Assembly: GCA_029851415.1 (NCBI GenBank)
Contig: CM056744.1
Location: 10,981,268 to 11,045,267, forward strand
Reading direction: 5' to 3'
Source: Eretmocerus hayati
Lineage: Eukaryota > Arthropoda > Insecta > Hymenoptera > Aphelinidae
DNA length: 64,000 nucleotides
Numbering within the stretch: position 1 is the first letter of the stretch; every line of letters starts with the position of its first letter. Positions 24,110 to 36,500 of this stretch are shown piece after piece. Both the position numbers and the translations under genes were made by a program. The notes beneath the pieces are model-generated. The model was not told the origin of the DNA and made no database searches. It was given only the letters and a program-made list of their open reading frames with translations.

Positions 24110-27100
24110 TTATGTAAGGATTTACTGCAAGTTCAGTATTGAAGATCCCGAATTTCTCCCAGTTATGGTGCGACGTTCGTTGCCAGAGAAAAAATTCTCA
24201 TCACTGGAAATCCATTGGTTTTGAGGCTTAAGCTGGAATCGATGACCCATCAATTTTTATTCAATTTATTGAGAGTGTATGAGGAATTCTCAGCAACTTT
24301 TGACTTCTGGCGTCCAGTGAAATTATAGAAAAATGCTATGTACATGTCTGGAATTTTTTATACAACTCCTTAGAAGGTTCCAAAAACAAAATCTCTTGTG
24401 TGTAACATCTGAAAAAAATCGCTAAACGACCTACAGAAAAAAGTTTTGTGCCACATCTTGGGGATTTTTGAGAAATTTGTTTCTAAACTTTCATTGATTG
24501 CGTGAGCATTGAGGAGTCTCTTAGAATAATCGAATGGGCGTAAACGAGTCTCAACTTCCAAATTCCATCGTGAGAATCGCACAATGGTGATGCGTAGACT
24601 TGTGAGCTATCGAAAAATGGAAAAAATACACCAAATATTCAAGAGTCTCGGAAAATCAATTTAATGGTGGATAACAAAATGGAATGAGTTGGTCGAGTTT
24701 CTCAACTCTAAGACTGAAGAGCTGTGACTTTTGAAGGTACTCTCGAGAGTTATAGGACGGAGGATTAGGTGACATTTTTCATTAATATGAAAAGTCCGTC
24801 AGCTCAGTAATCTGAGGAAACTGCTTTGGCAAGGTACAGTCACAGTGGTATGATACGTGAAACTCCGAAATGTGAGACAAATTCATTAAAAACTCACATT
24901 CAAGATGATTTTTACGTACTGATTACACTTATGATCAAAGTCGATCTTGAGTTTCCAACAAATTATCCCTATCAGATCCCATCATCCATAGGCATACAAG
25001 ATACAAATATCAAACACGATTCTAGCCATTTTCATATGAAGTCAAAATGTCTTTGTATTTTCTGAAAAATTCTATTGAACGTTTCGTGACGGATGACGAT
25101 TTTGCTATGTGAAACCCTCAATAGCCCTCATTCGAACAGATGCTACTCTGAAACGCGTGAGCCTCTGAGCATAGCGAGATGGATATGGTATCTCGATAGT
25201 ATTACCGGATATTTCTCGATAATTTGGGGTCCATCCGTTGATTACAGCAAGTGTGCATCGCCGAAAATGGCGTAAATATACCATGAGTAACATTAAGTTC
25301 TTTCTGGTCGAACGCGATTCCTTGATTTAGCCGTTGATGTACATAGATTTTCAATAGGTTGATTTCATTGTTCTTTCGTGAATAACACAATGAATTCATC
25401 CCAGAGTCCCTCCAGAATGCGCTAAAAAGTGTATGACCCTCAGAACAGGAGTAATGATTTCTTCTCGAAACGGTGTGACAGACCGTTCAACGCCTGTCAC
25501 GGCTAAGTACACCGATGTACATCTTTCGCTAAGAGAAAAATTACAACCTTGGATCATCAGAAAGATGCTTGCAGAGTTACAAAACCCGCTATGGTATCGC
25601 TAGAACCATGAGAGCTTAATGGATTTTGAGAGATGGTCCGAGTCACATGTCGATTCCTCGATTTTCGGGTGTTTTCTCGCACATGGTCTCATCCACTATC
25701 TATCTACATCGACCAATCGATTCCAGTTTTGATGTACACTTCTGGGACAACCAAACAAAGAAAATTCGACTCGTGAGGCCTCATTGAATGTTGTACAGCT
25801 AAGATGATTGAGGAGTGACAGCGGAAGTCAAAAGTTCTTGAAATGTCCCCATATAATTACGATCTTGTCTGAGGATTCACTGATTCCAGAGTATCAACCG
25901 ATCCTGTTTATCTGCAGATTCCGTTTCCAGAAGCTGATGGGCAGGAGTCTCGACCTTTCTTCCTCTTGAGTTTGAAATTCTTCGTTGAGATTGCGATAAA
26001 TCGTGGGGAGTATATAATTGTGATTTAGACCAGTTTGGCAAATTCGAATAAGTAGGAAATGAGTCGAAAAAAAGTGGAATAAAAGTCAAATCTCTGCAAA
26101 GAAAGACACAAATTTCTGAGGAATTGAGAGCTTTCTCAATGATATAATATTCGACGTTTCAAATTGATGAATCCCAAACCGCACTTTTCTGAATTGAAGA
26201 TTTCGTTCAGTTTTGTATGAACTTTTGAAGCAAAATCTTCTTTGCCACTCAGATAATATTCAGTGTGATAATCTTATCTTGTAGAATGGCACTGAGATTC
26301 GGGCGATAGATTTACTCGAGGACAATCTTTAAGTCTTATTATCTCATTAATCAGATATTATTGAAGTTTCGAAATGAATCATGAATGAGGTAGAAAACTG
26401 AACTTCTACGCGCACTAGTAAGTCATCAGATTCATGGAAATATAACTATGCAGTGTTTGAGCATGAATAATTCCACGAATCTTTCACTTTCACAGAATAT
26501 GAGTTGTATACTTTCTCATGCAGGGGTACTCCACGAATTTCTCGGAATTCAGGAGATCAACTTTTGTGGTATTCCACCACGATACCGTAACTACTTTGAA
26601 TAATTTTGAAACAACGTGAATCATATCGCCAAAGCGTAAAGAACTGAGATATCAGAGTAGATCGGAGTATATATTGGATTCATGAAACCCAATTCCTCAA
26701 GTTGAATAAATAAGAGATAGGAGAAAATAATGTCCAATCTACGTAAATTCACTCAACTGTGAAAATTGTGGACTTTTCAGCACCATAAAATCCATATCTG
26801 GGTCTTGTTACCTCAAAATAAAAAAATGCCCCAATAATACTTTCAGACTTGGATCCTTTGAATTGTACACCCAAGCTCATTACTGATCATAGAATCAATA
26901 ACTAACCCATTTGTTTCACTCTTACAGGTGAAAGGATCTTCATTTGAATTACGTTCCAAATTCCAAAACTCGTCATTCAGGCGAACTCAAAAGTTCCCAA
27001 ACAAATTTTACTCCATCCCAAATAGGTTGATTTAGTCAATATAATCAAAAATACTGCACAGATCCTCACGTTTGCGCTGAAAAATGAGCCCGCAAGCAGA

Positions 27101-28358
27101 AATTTGAAACCCGGCGCACCAAACGCTGACTCGTACTACTTGATTCCATACTGATCGACTTGCGTTCGCATTGAGAGCTGTTCTCGCGTGATATGCGTAT
27201 ATGATGAATGAGTCAACTTTTGGTGAACTAACTCACCGTCTCGGAGGTCTGATTTGCAGGTTACGTCTAATGCATCAATAAATTCTCTTCAACGTACGCA
27301 AGTCCCGAGTTTGAGGAAGTTGTGGAACTTTGTCAGGGAAATTCTTGTGAAATGAGCATGTTTACTCAATGAAGTAAGTAATCATGTGGGAAGGGTTGTA
27401 ACCCAAATGTAATGATAATTTTCTTTGTTAGTAGATGTAGGTGAGCCATACAGAACCATTCATCTAGGAAAACGAGTCATGTGGATAGATCTTTTTGAAA
27501 ATTTCCGAGGATAATTGATTAATGTCAAAATACACTGAAATCAGGTAAAATTGGCAAACTTTTTCTATCTTTATCTTTTTTATAGTGTGCATCTCGCAGT
27601 TTCAATGGCGAGAAAATTCTTCTACAAGAGATCAATCGAAAGTTTTGATAATTAGACATGAAGAGATGACAATTAGAAGTCCGTTGGACAATCTTACTCA
27701 GAACTGTAATCAATCGAGTGAACGTGGTATGATTGAAGCCTTTCTGGGGTCACTTTGCCATGTCTCAAACTTTCTTTGTACTCCACGCTGTCTGACGATT
27801 GTCTGATATCTTCGTTGAAGAGTTTTCATTTTGAACGTTCGGCTCAATTTCATCATAATTCGATATAATTCTGCATCAATTCAATCAAACTGACTGCTCC
27901 TTGCATGGGTGACGAACCTTCACATTGCCTCAACTGACAGCAAAATTCAATCTTAATGCAGGTAACAATATCACTCGATAAGATGTATCAGCTCACCATG
28001 ATATTTACTAGAGGAATGCATCACCGATGTCAAATCTCCGAGGCACCCATGCTTCGATAAAATTTTTCGGATAAATTGGTCAATGGATGTTCAAAAAATA
28101 GCAAGAAGGTCTACATGTGGGAAAAATTTTGGTTCATGCGTCGATCAAATAGAATCAATGGATTTCCGAACAAATGCATTACGATTATCGAAACATTTCT
28201 CACCATTGCAAAGTTACCACTTCGACACGCTGTGTGGAAAAGCACAGTTTGTCGGAAAACACAGTTCGATATGCGGGTGTAAAACATATTATTTCGCATG
28301 CGCGTGTTGATTCCGACCTCGCCCATGGCTCAGGCCGAAAACCCATCACTTGGATGCG
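24110..28358. other. Intergenic, upstream of OR-A
   Basis: The OR-A promoter should lie near 24.1 kb, but I see no convincing TATA or initiator. No further OR exon was found. Confidence 0.55.
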
Positions 28359-28600
28359 AAAATAGTACATTTCGATACGAGGGCGGGAATGTTGGTTTCC
28401 GCACAATGAGTGATATTTTCTGGCCCGAGCCATAGGCGAGAGTCGGAATTATCACGAGAATGCGGGAACCACCCCGTCCGAGTGTCTCATACTATTTCTC
28501 CATCTTCTGTGTGGGGATCAAAAAACCCGTGCGGACGAGTCAGTTCCCGCACAAAAAATGAAAAAAGTTGTTCCACCCTTGTATCGAAATGTACTATTCT
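28359..28600. mobile_element. Small MITE (about 240 bp)
   Basis: Imperfect inverted ends share AGTACATTTCGATAC and pair 28361-28395 with 28560-28600. There is no coding capacity. Confidence 0.65.
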
Positions 28601-29400
28601 CCACAGTACTACAATTATTCCATGCAAACAATTATGATCGGTGCTCCATGCTTCAATAAAAGGATATATTCCCACTCAAATTTAAAATCTAAATACTTTA
28701 AGAATACTGAGAAACTTTTATAGCTGTTCAAAGCCTTTGGAACTAGATAAAACATTTTGTATCGATGTTATTGATAATACTCTGTATCTACCACCATCAA
28801 TGTATTCAAGCACACAATTTTTACATTTTATGAACAATCGTAAAACATGAGCAGTAGCTCTTTGAGATTGGCTGGGTTGATTAATTTGATTAAATCCAGT
28901 GGCACGAGTTCACAGTTCCGAACGAAACTAGTGGAATTGAGGACTTACGAAATACTCAGAACCGTTTAGCACTTGGTGGCTTGCACCATTTGTCAGTTGT
29001 TACAAAATATATCACCGGGTGTGCTTTATGGCTTCAGGAGACTCGGTTAGCAATGCTTCATATTTGTGCCAGACAGCCGGTACAGATTCAAAGATATACA
29101 GACTGAGCTGCAACCGCAAACGATAAGGTAAAGTGTATACCACCAACTGAGACCGATACCTAGATTTATTTGTTTCATTTCAGGCTAACTGGTAAAAGTG
29201 AGAGTTGCTTTTGTGAAAGAGCTCCCATTGACAAGTTTTTCTCACAATTTTCAAACAGGCAATAGTCGAGATTGTATTCTCCCTTCTTTCGGAACAATGA
29301 GATTAAGGTGAGGCTGTAGTCTGCTAAACAGACGTAAATCCGTTCGGAGGATAAGTCAATTTTGACTCGACCAAATGATTTGAGATTTTACATGCACCTA

Positions 29401-30575
29401 CAGGGTACCTATTGAAGTAAAAATTTCGCGATTCGCACGGCGCAGCCCGCGCGTGAAATTTTTTCTCGCGGGTGTAAAATGATTGTTGATTTTATATAGC
29501 GACCACGGAAATCGTCTGCTGAGCATCGTTTTGATCCGGCTGCATAACCCCCCGCCGCGTGCTCTTCTGCTTATTACTAGATATGTTTTCGTGATCACCA
29601 GCCTGGTAATGATGATTCAAAACTCACACGTACCCTCAAGCTTCTGTAGAGTCATGCTGGTCCCCACGTCTTGAAATCAAAACTTAATGTTTCTTTGAAA
29701 CGGCTCTCGGGCGTCATGCATGTGATTTCGTTGAGTTGCAGATTGATGAGTTGATACGCAATATGCACGGATCAATCAACTTTTGTGCAATATGGCTTTA
29801 CTAATAGGTAGAACCAAAATATGATTGTACTAATGTATTTTAATCACTCTCAACATCAATTCTCCCTTCCTCAAAATTGGCGTGAATTTAAATATTGGAC
29901 TACACATTAGGCAACTAATAATTCATGTCTGATTCTCACACTAATCTTAGGTAGATCTAAAATTTTCCTCCCGAAGCTGCCTGAATCCCTGGAGATATCT
30001 GCTGTCTCTCTGAATTGATGATCCATCTAAAATTAGTTTAATTGGCTGATATGTAGCTTAATACCCAAGCATCATAGTTTGAACTTGAGCAAATTCTGAG
30101 GGAAAAAGGCATGATTACAGAAGTTATTAAGATACCCTAATAAAATCATATTTTGGTTTCACCTAGTAGAGTCATATTGCACAAAAAGTGATTGTGACAT
30201 GCATACTTGCGTATCACCGCGTCAATCTGCACCTCAACAAAATTACATGATACCCAAGAGCCGTTTCAAAGAAACATCAAGTTTTGATTTCAAGACTTGG
30301 GGACCAGCATGACTTTACAGAAGCTATTGAAGGTACATACGTCTACGGATTTTTGTGGATCATTATCACCAGGCTGGTAAACGAAAAACATATCTAGTAT
30401 AATGGGCAGAACACGCGGTGGGGGGTTATGATGCAACTCAATCAAAACAATGCTCAGCAGACAATTTTCGTGGTCGCCACATAAAATCGATAATCATTTT
30501 ACACCCGCGAGAAAAAATTTCGCGCGCGCGTTGTGCCGTGCGAATTGCAAAATTTTTACTTCAATAGGTACTCAG
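29401..30575. repeat. Long palindrome, arms about 550 bp
   Basis: The sequence starting CAGGGTACCTATTGAAG is mirrored as CTTCAATAGGTAC at the far end, and similarity continues to near the middle at about 29990. A single-arm copy occurs at 13481-13695. Confidence 0.9.
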
Positions 30576-30590
30576 AATGCTCGTTTAAAT

Positions 30591-30755
30591 GGCGCTACAG
30601 AGCCAAATATGTCAATTTCACCGGAAAAAGTGTCCAGATGAGGTTTACTCGAGACGTCTTAGGTTGCCGCTCATAAGCAGACGACGTTAGTATATACCTC
30701 GCCTGGACACTTTCTTGAGTAATTTTGACATATTTGGCTTCGTAGCGCCATTGAG
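30591..30755. repeat. Hairpin with about 50-bp arms
   Basis: GGCGCTACAGAGCCAAATAT near 30591 is mirrored at about 30736-30755. Another pair is GTGTCCAG and CTGGACAC. Confidence 0.8.
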
Positions 30756-30875
30756 ACATGCATTCTCTAGATATATGTAAAATTTCAAGCCATTTGGCCG
30801 AGTAACATTCGACTTATCCTCCGAACGGATTTAGGGCTACATCCAATATGGCGGCGGACTATGGTCTGGCCTTAA

Positions 30876-33472
30876 GAATACTCACAATCATTTCACCCGT
30901 ATTATTATTATTATTTTTTTTTTTTTTTTGAGCCTCAGTTATGATAGTATGTTTTGCACCAAGTTCATGAGGTTGTAGCTCGGAAGTGGGGAACTTCAAA
31001 AATGAGGTGCAAATACTATTTTATGCGATTTTACGAACACCCAAACATCGGAGAATTGCGTAAAATGTTATTCATTCAAAGGAATCGTCAATTTGATGGT
31101 CTCACTTTGGAACTGATGTCGAGTGTCGACAGATAGAACTCTCACAAAGCCGAATCAAATTAAGCTCCATAAGCGTGTGAATATTTTCAAAGATCATGAT
31201 CACTATTGAATTTCGCATGGCATGGTAAGAGTTGGCTGTATCTCCTGAAAAGATATCTCGAATTGTATTCGAATAACAGCATTATATGATTCACAGCCAC
31301 AAAGATTGATATTGACAAATGTGTTATATTCTTTGCAGGGATTTTTTTGCATTTTGGATTTATTTTGTTATATCCAAGAGTCGCGATAATTGTGCCTGAC
31401 TTGCCTTGGTGACTAATTTGACCGCACTCAAGTTCTGAAGAAACGAAAGCCTAAGGTCCATCCGCACAATGCTTTTAGGTTTGTCATATTAGAGTATAGA
31501 ATAACGAGCACTTTGGGTGATTAAGAATTACCTTTTCGTTCTGCAGAACAAGAACATTGTTTTTGCAACTTTTGACTTCTTTGTTCTCGGTTAGTAACAC
31601 TGACGCTAAGAAAGATTGATTTAACCAATTCCAACGAACATTAGCTTGCTTTTTGTAATTGTTTCATCATCGAAATACTATTATATCTCTGAAAAGTGCA
31701 GTCTCACTTATTTGCACCCATAGTATTTTTGGGAATTGGCCTTCACCTGCGCTTCGTATTATTTTTCCCATCAATTGTTCCACTTACCTCCTTTTCATGC
31801 CACCAAGCGAAAAGCATCGGGTTTCTTCATCGCAATACTAGGTTGATCAAATCCCGCACCACATTATCTGCAATGTGATAGAACCTTAATTCTTCTGTGG
31901 CCAGACCCCACATCACGCACACAGATGACATCATAACTGATGCCACGCAAACATGGTAGTCAATTATTTATCTACCAATTCTACAAAAAACTCATGTGAT
32001 CATCTGGGGATGGACCTCTTATGCACAATGGGCGCAAATACGGTACACCCTCTCAGAAATTAACAAGAAATCTGCTATGGCAAAAACTAAAATCAGTAGC
32101 TCTGCTCAAATTGGTTGAACTTATACGTACCTTAGCTCACTCTGCAAGCCTTGGAACAAACTCTAAATTGAGCTTGATTGCATTGAAAAATACTGAGATT
32201 GGCCGGAATGGCGAGCAAAGAGAAAATAGTTAAGGCAAATTATGCACATTTATCTTATTATCATCATCTTGGGATCCAAATGTTTTGATTTCAGGATAAT
32301 CAAGGTTTCGAGACACTCTTCATGATGGCCAAAACTGACTATGCTGTCAGTCTACTCACACGAACCTAATCATATATTCTGTGACACATTTTGTTCAAGC
32401 TTTCGTGTTGCAATCTTGGATGAGAAAATACACAGAGTTAGTCGAACCGTGAATACAATCAGCCTCTGCCAAATATTCATAAACCGAATCCATCATGAAA
32501 CTGGGAACTATTGTATCGGAATAAGAGAAAGTCTTACTCAAATTCATAATAATTTTAGTAAGGTAAATATAGTATTCAACATCGTACAAGAGTGTTTTAT
32601 TCTAGACATTCGTCCTCCAAGATCAAGAAAAATCACTGCAAATCGTCAATTACCGGGACGAGAAGCCTGTCTCGATATTTGAAATTCATATTAAACCGGC
32701 TAATGTAGTGACCAGGGTCCTAGATTAGAATTCATCCATCAAGAATATGAATACAGATGAATAGTTACACTTTATTGAATGTACAAACGCTCGAAAATAC
32801 AAGATTAGCTAGAGGCCACAATTCGATGCAATGATGCTCAATTAGTGGTGTAGATGTACGTGTTAACCATTCCATGGCTACACAAATACTCATTAAATGC
32901 GCACAGGTGCGGCAGGGAAATCCCTGAATGCGATGCCTTTCAGAATAATCCAGGGCCGTATGACTCATCCGTGCGTGTTGCACTCTCACTCGAACACTAG
33001 GATATTAGGCCATTAATATCAAGTACATAATTATACGAACATTCTCTAGAAAATTTATCAAAATCTACTCCATGCACAGCGGACGTAAGGGAATAGATAT
33101 GATTGTAGAAGTACTTGTCTCCTCAAAATCACTGGAGGGTTCCATGTACTCTGAATTGTTTGATTGATTGATTCGAGTCATCTCTCGTGGACGCCGTAAT
33201 CTCAATCATCTACTCGGATTTTCTGGAATCTTACAATGTTGAGACTCCACCGTTTTTTTTTTGCACAAAGAATAACTTTGAATTTCTCTGGATGCTCAAT
33301 AATCCGTCGGAAATGGGATCCTGTCGATTCTGAAGTTCTCTGGGCTCTGGGCTCCTTAGCTGTGGATGGAACATAAACAGTGAGGCAGAATGATTTTCTC
33401 ATAAGCCAGAAGATAATAGATTGTACCTGATTCCATTAGCGTTCCAACCACAACGAAGCGATGAGTTTGCTC
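30876..33472. other. Intergenic, between OR-B exon 9 and the TTAA element
   Basis: Only short frames are present. A minus frame near 32395-32589 has no OR hallmark and no fitting splice sites. Confidence 0.5.
30901..30930 (+). repeat. (ATT)n and poly-T tract
   Basis: Four ATT units run into a T tract of about 16 bases, just outside the TTAA element at 29.3-30.9 kb. Confidence 0.93.
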
Positions 33473-33523
33473 TTACACGAAGGTTGAGATTATTGTGAAT
33501 AGAGAGAAACCAGTCTTCATCAT
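33473..33523 (-). CDS. OR-B exon 9 (C-terminus and stop)
   Basis: This terminal exon encodes MMKTGFSLFTIISTFV and a TAA. It follows a CTTTTTTCGAAG acceptor. It lies 6 kb from exon 8 because of inserted repeats and was placed by its match to OR-A exon 9. Confidence 0.88.
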   Translation of the reverse strand: MMKTGFSLFTIISTFV

Positions 33524-36500
33524 CTTCGAAAAAAGCAGAGTCAATCATCAGTATTCAAGTTCAATCAATTGATGTGGCGGGGTGATTCCGATGAGGGCTG
33601 GTCACTTGCCTTAAAATCCCCGTGCCGCTGATAAGGGTTGGCAAAACTTGGACGTTGGGGAGGATGTTGAGGTTGATGTTGATGTGAGATCAAGACAAGG
33701 TACACAAAATATACATATTCATAGGAATACGACAAAGGAAGCAAAGAGCGAAACTTGAACACTGTGTATACATGAAACTTTGTAACACTATAGAAGTTAC
33801 GGATTCGGTACAACACAGGATGCAACGGAATACCAGAAAGTTTCGAAGAGACGATGGCCAAAGCTGGGCTGGGAGAGCTGGCATCGCGTAACGATGTTGA
33901 GTTGGGAACGCGACAAGGACTAGCGTGGTTACGCTCAAAAGGTGTCTCGACTGGCAAGTGAATGTGATGCTGAGGCTTGAAAAATCCGGTCTCATGTACC
34001 CACGGGCTTACTCGGATGAAATATGAAAAATGGGGTTCATTCTTGGTTTAAATGCGTTTTTGCCATTGACTCTTTGCATGTGACATCTAGCACTTTTCGG
34101 ATTTTCGGTGTATCGATGACTTAATCATGTATTTTTACCAGATTTTCTGCTAAACTACCTCGAGTTATAGTTGTGATTGAGTTTTATAATCACTCTTGGG
34201 TTGATGTTTATGGATAATTCCTTATATGAACAAATAATCGGAAAATTCGTGGTTTGCCATAACAAAGTGCATTTGTTCAAACCAAAGTGAACGAAACCTC
34301 AAGAAATTTGGTGTACTAGGGTTTTCGGGGTCGCTGATCACGAGAATGGACTCAGATTCTGAAAACTTAGAATGGCGGATCCAAAATTGTGACCCGGAAA
34401 ATTATAATTCCATGGGATATCGCTGGAAAATTCTGTATAGGGTTTCTTAGGTCACTGATTACGAAATTTGACTCAGATTTTGGATCTTCAGAATGGCTGA
34501 GCCAAGAAATCTATCGGGAAGGTCTAAATTCGTCGGATGTCGCTAAAAAATTTCAGATGTGGGTTTCTTTGGTTGCTGATTACGAATACGAATTCGAATT
34601 TTGAAAGTTCGGAATCGCGTATCCAAGATAGCGCCCGGAAAATTATAATTCTCTGGGAAATCTATGAAAATTTCCTCACGAAGATTTGTCGTCACATAAA
34701 TTGTGAAAGGGGCTCAGCTTTTGGAAATTCGAAATCGATCCAAGAAAACGTCCAGAAAATCGTAATATCGTCCAAGATTGACTGACATTTCGCATACGTA
34801 GAGGTTTCCAGGATCACTAATGCGAGACTCGAATCAAATTTGAGGTATTAGTCATATCTGAATTGGAGTGGCGGATGGAATTTTGACATTTCCCAAGCCG
34901 TTGCAGTGAATCAAAGTACAGACTTCTGAAACGTGATATCCCATACAGGAATGATATGAAAATATCAACATCGGACTCCAAAAAACTGTTTTACAAATTT
35001 CGAGACAAGGAATTTGGAGATGCGTTGTTCGGCCATGAACTACATCAATATCTCAAGTAGAAAATATATAAGGAGCCTCGGGATAACAAGGCGTTTGAGG
35101 TCAAAGAGGGGCAATATGTAGAATTTTTAATGAAATTGATATTAAGGGGATGTAGTACTCTCTTGGGTTATCAGGCGGGCTCATACTAGTAGCTCATTCT
35201 AAGTGTAGATGGCGACACGTAGAATGAGCTTCTCAAATGTAGTTTTTTGTTGTGGGCAGCACTGATTTTCTCTCGGATTTTCTAGCGCGCGAGTAGACGA
35301 CTTGGATACTAGCTCGAACGATTCGAAAATATTCCAGATTTCGTCAAACCATAATGGACCCACCATTTATACCCCTGTATCCTATATATCCACGCTCACA
35401 AACGTGGATGGTTTGGAAATAAGACAGCATTTTCCCCAAAACGAGATGAATTCAAAGATTTATGTAAACGAAAAGGGTATACTCATTTTTCCACAAAAAT
35501 GGGATTCCTAATCAGTGATTTAGGATTCCTCATCAAAAGCAGAAGATCCATCTATTGAAATTTGCCATCGATTCAAAAAAAATTTTTTTGCCATGAGTTG
35601 CAAAATTTATGTTCAGAAACAAGAGTGAATCCAGCGCTTCCTTGGAAAGCAGGTTGATTGACCCAAACAGATCCTCCTTGAGATTCACCGTCTGTCAATT
35701 CCTAAATTCATGTTCAGAAACAAAAATAGATCCAGAGTTTCCTTGGGAAGCAGGTTGGTTCTCCCAAACAGATCCTTTCAGAGATTCACCATCCGTCTTT
35801 TCAGAAACATGAATGGATCCAGAGCTCGCTTGGAAAGCAGGTTGATTTTCCCAAACAGATCCTCCTTGGTTGTACCATCCATCAATTCCAAAATCCATGC
35901 CCAGAAACAAGGGTGCTTCCACAGCTTCATCGGGTAGCAGGTTGATTCACCCAAACAGATCCCTTTAGAGATTCAACATTCGCCAATTCCAAAATGCATG
36001 CCCAGAAACAAGGATGCATCCACAGCTCCATCGGATAGCAGGTTGATCCTCCCAAATAGATAGTCATCTCCATTCGTATTCATCAGCGTCAATGCAATTC
36101 ACACATTGGAAAATACACATAAAAGCATGCAAATTCACATGCATAAAAAAAATCCAAGTTTGCACACCAAGTACTCACATGAGCCATTATTGAGAGGAAA
36201 TAGATTATTCCTCGGACAGCAGGTTGATCCTCCCATATAGATAGTCATCTGCATTCATGTTTATCAACATGAATTGAATTGTCTTATTTGGTAACACGGA
36301 CATTCATCAAAAAGCATTCAATTTTACATGCATAAAAAGATATCCAGGTACGCACATCAAGTACTCACATGAATCATTATTAAGAGGAAATAGATTATTC
36401 CTTGGACAGCAGGTTGATCCTTCCATGTAAATAGTCATCTGCGTTCATGTTCATCAACATGAATTGAGTTGTCTTATTTGATAACACGTTCATTCATTAA

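Larger units (their letters stand above)
29307..30871. mobile_element. TTAA-target element containing a long palindrome (about 1.57 kb)
   Basis: Inverted arms at about 29307-29395 and 30782-30871 share AAATCCGTTCGGAGGATAAG. TTAA flanks both sides (29303-29306 and 30872-30875). The interior holds a separate long palindrome, then a hairpin at 30591-30755. Confidence 0.82.

Noticed and set aside
32395..32589. Minus frame considered as a third receptor fragment
   Set aside because: No OR hallmark, wrong hydrophobicity pattern and no matching splice phase.
33565..33995. Minus frames beside OR-B exon 9 considered as a new exon
   Set aside because: Proline- and histidine-rich frames overlap in different phases, and OR-B is complete without them at its 3' end.
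35609..35937. Overlapping frames with repeated peptide FRN-S-S-A-S-L-E-S-R
   Set aside because: They arise from the 100-bp minisatellite and occur on both strands.
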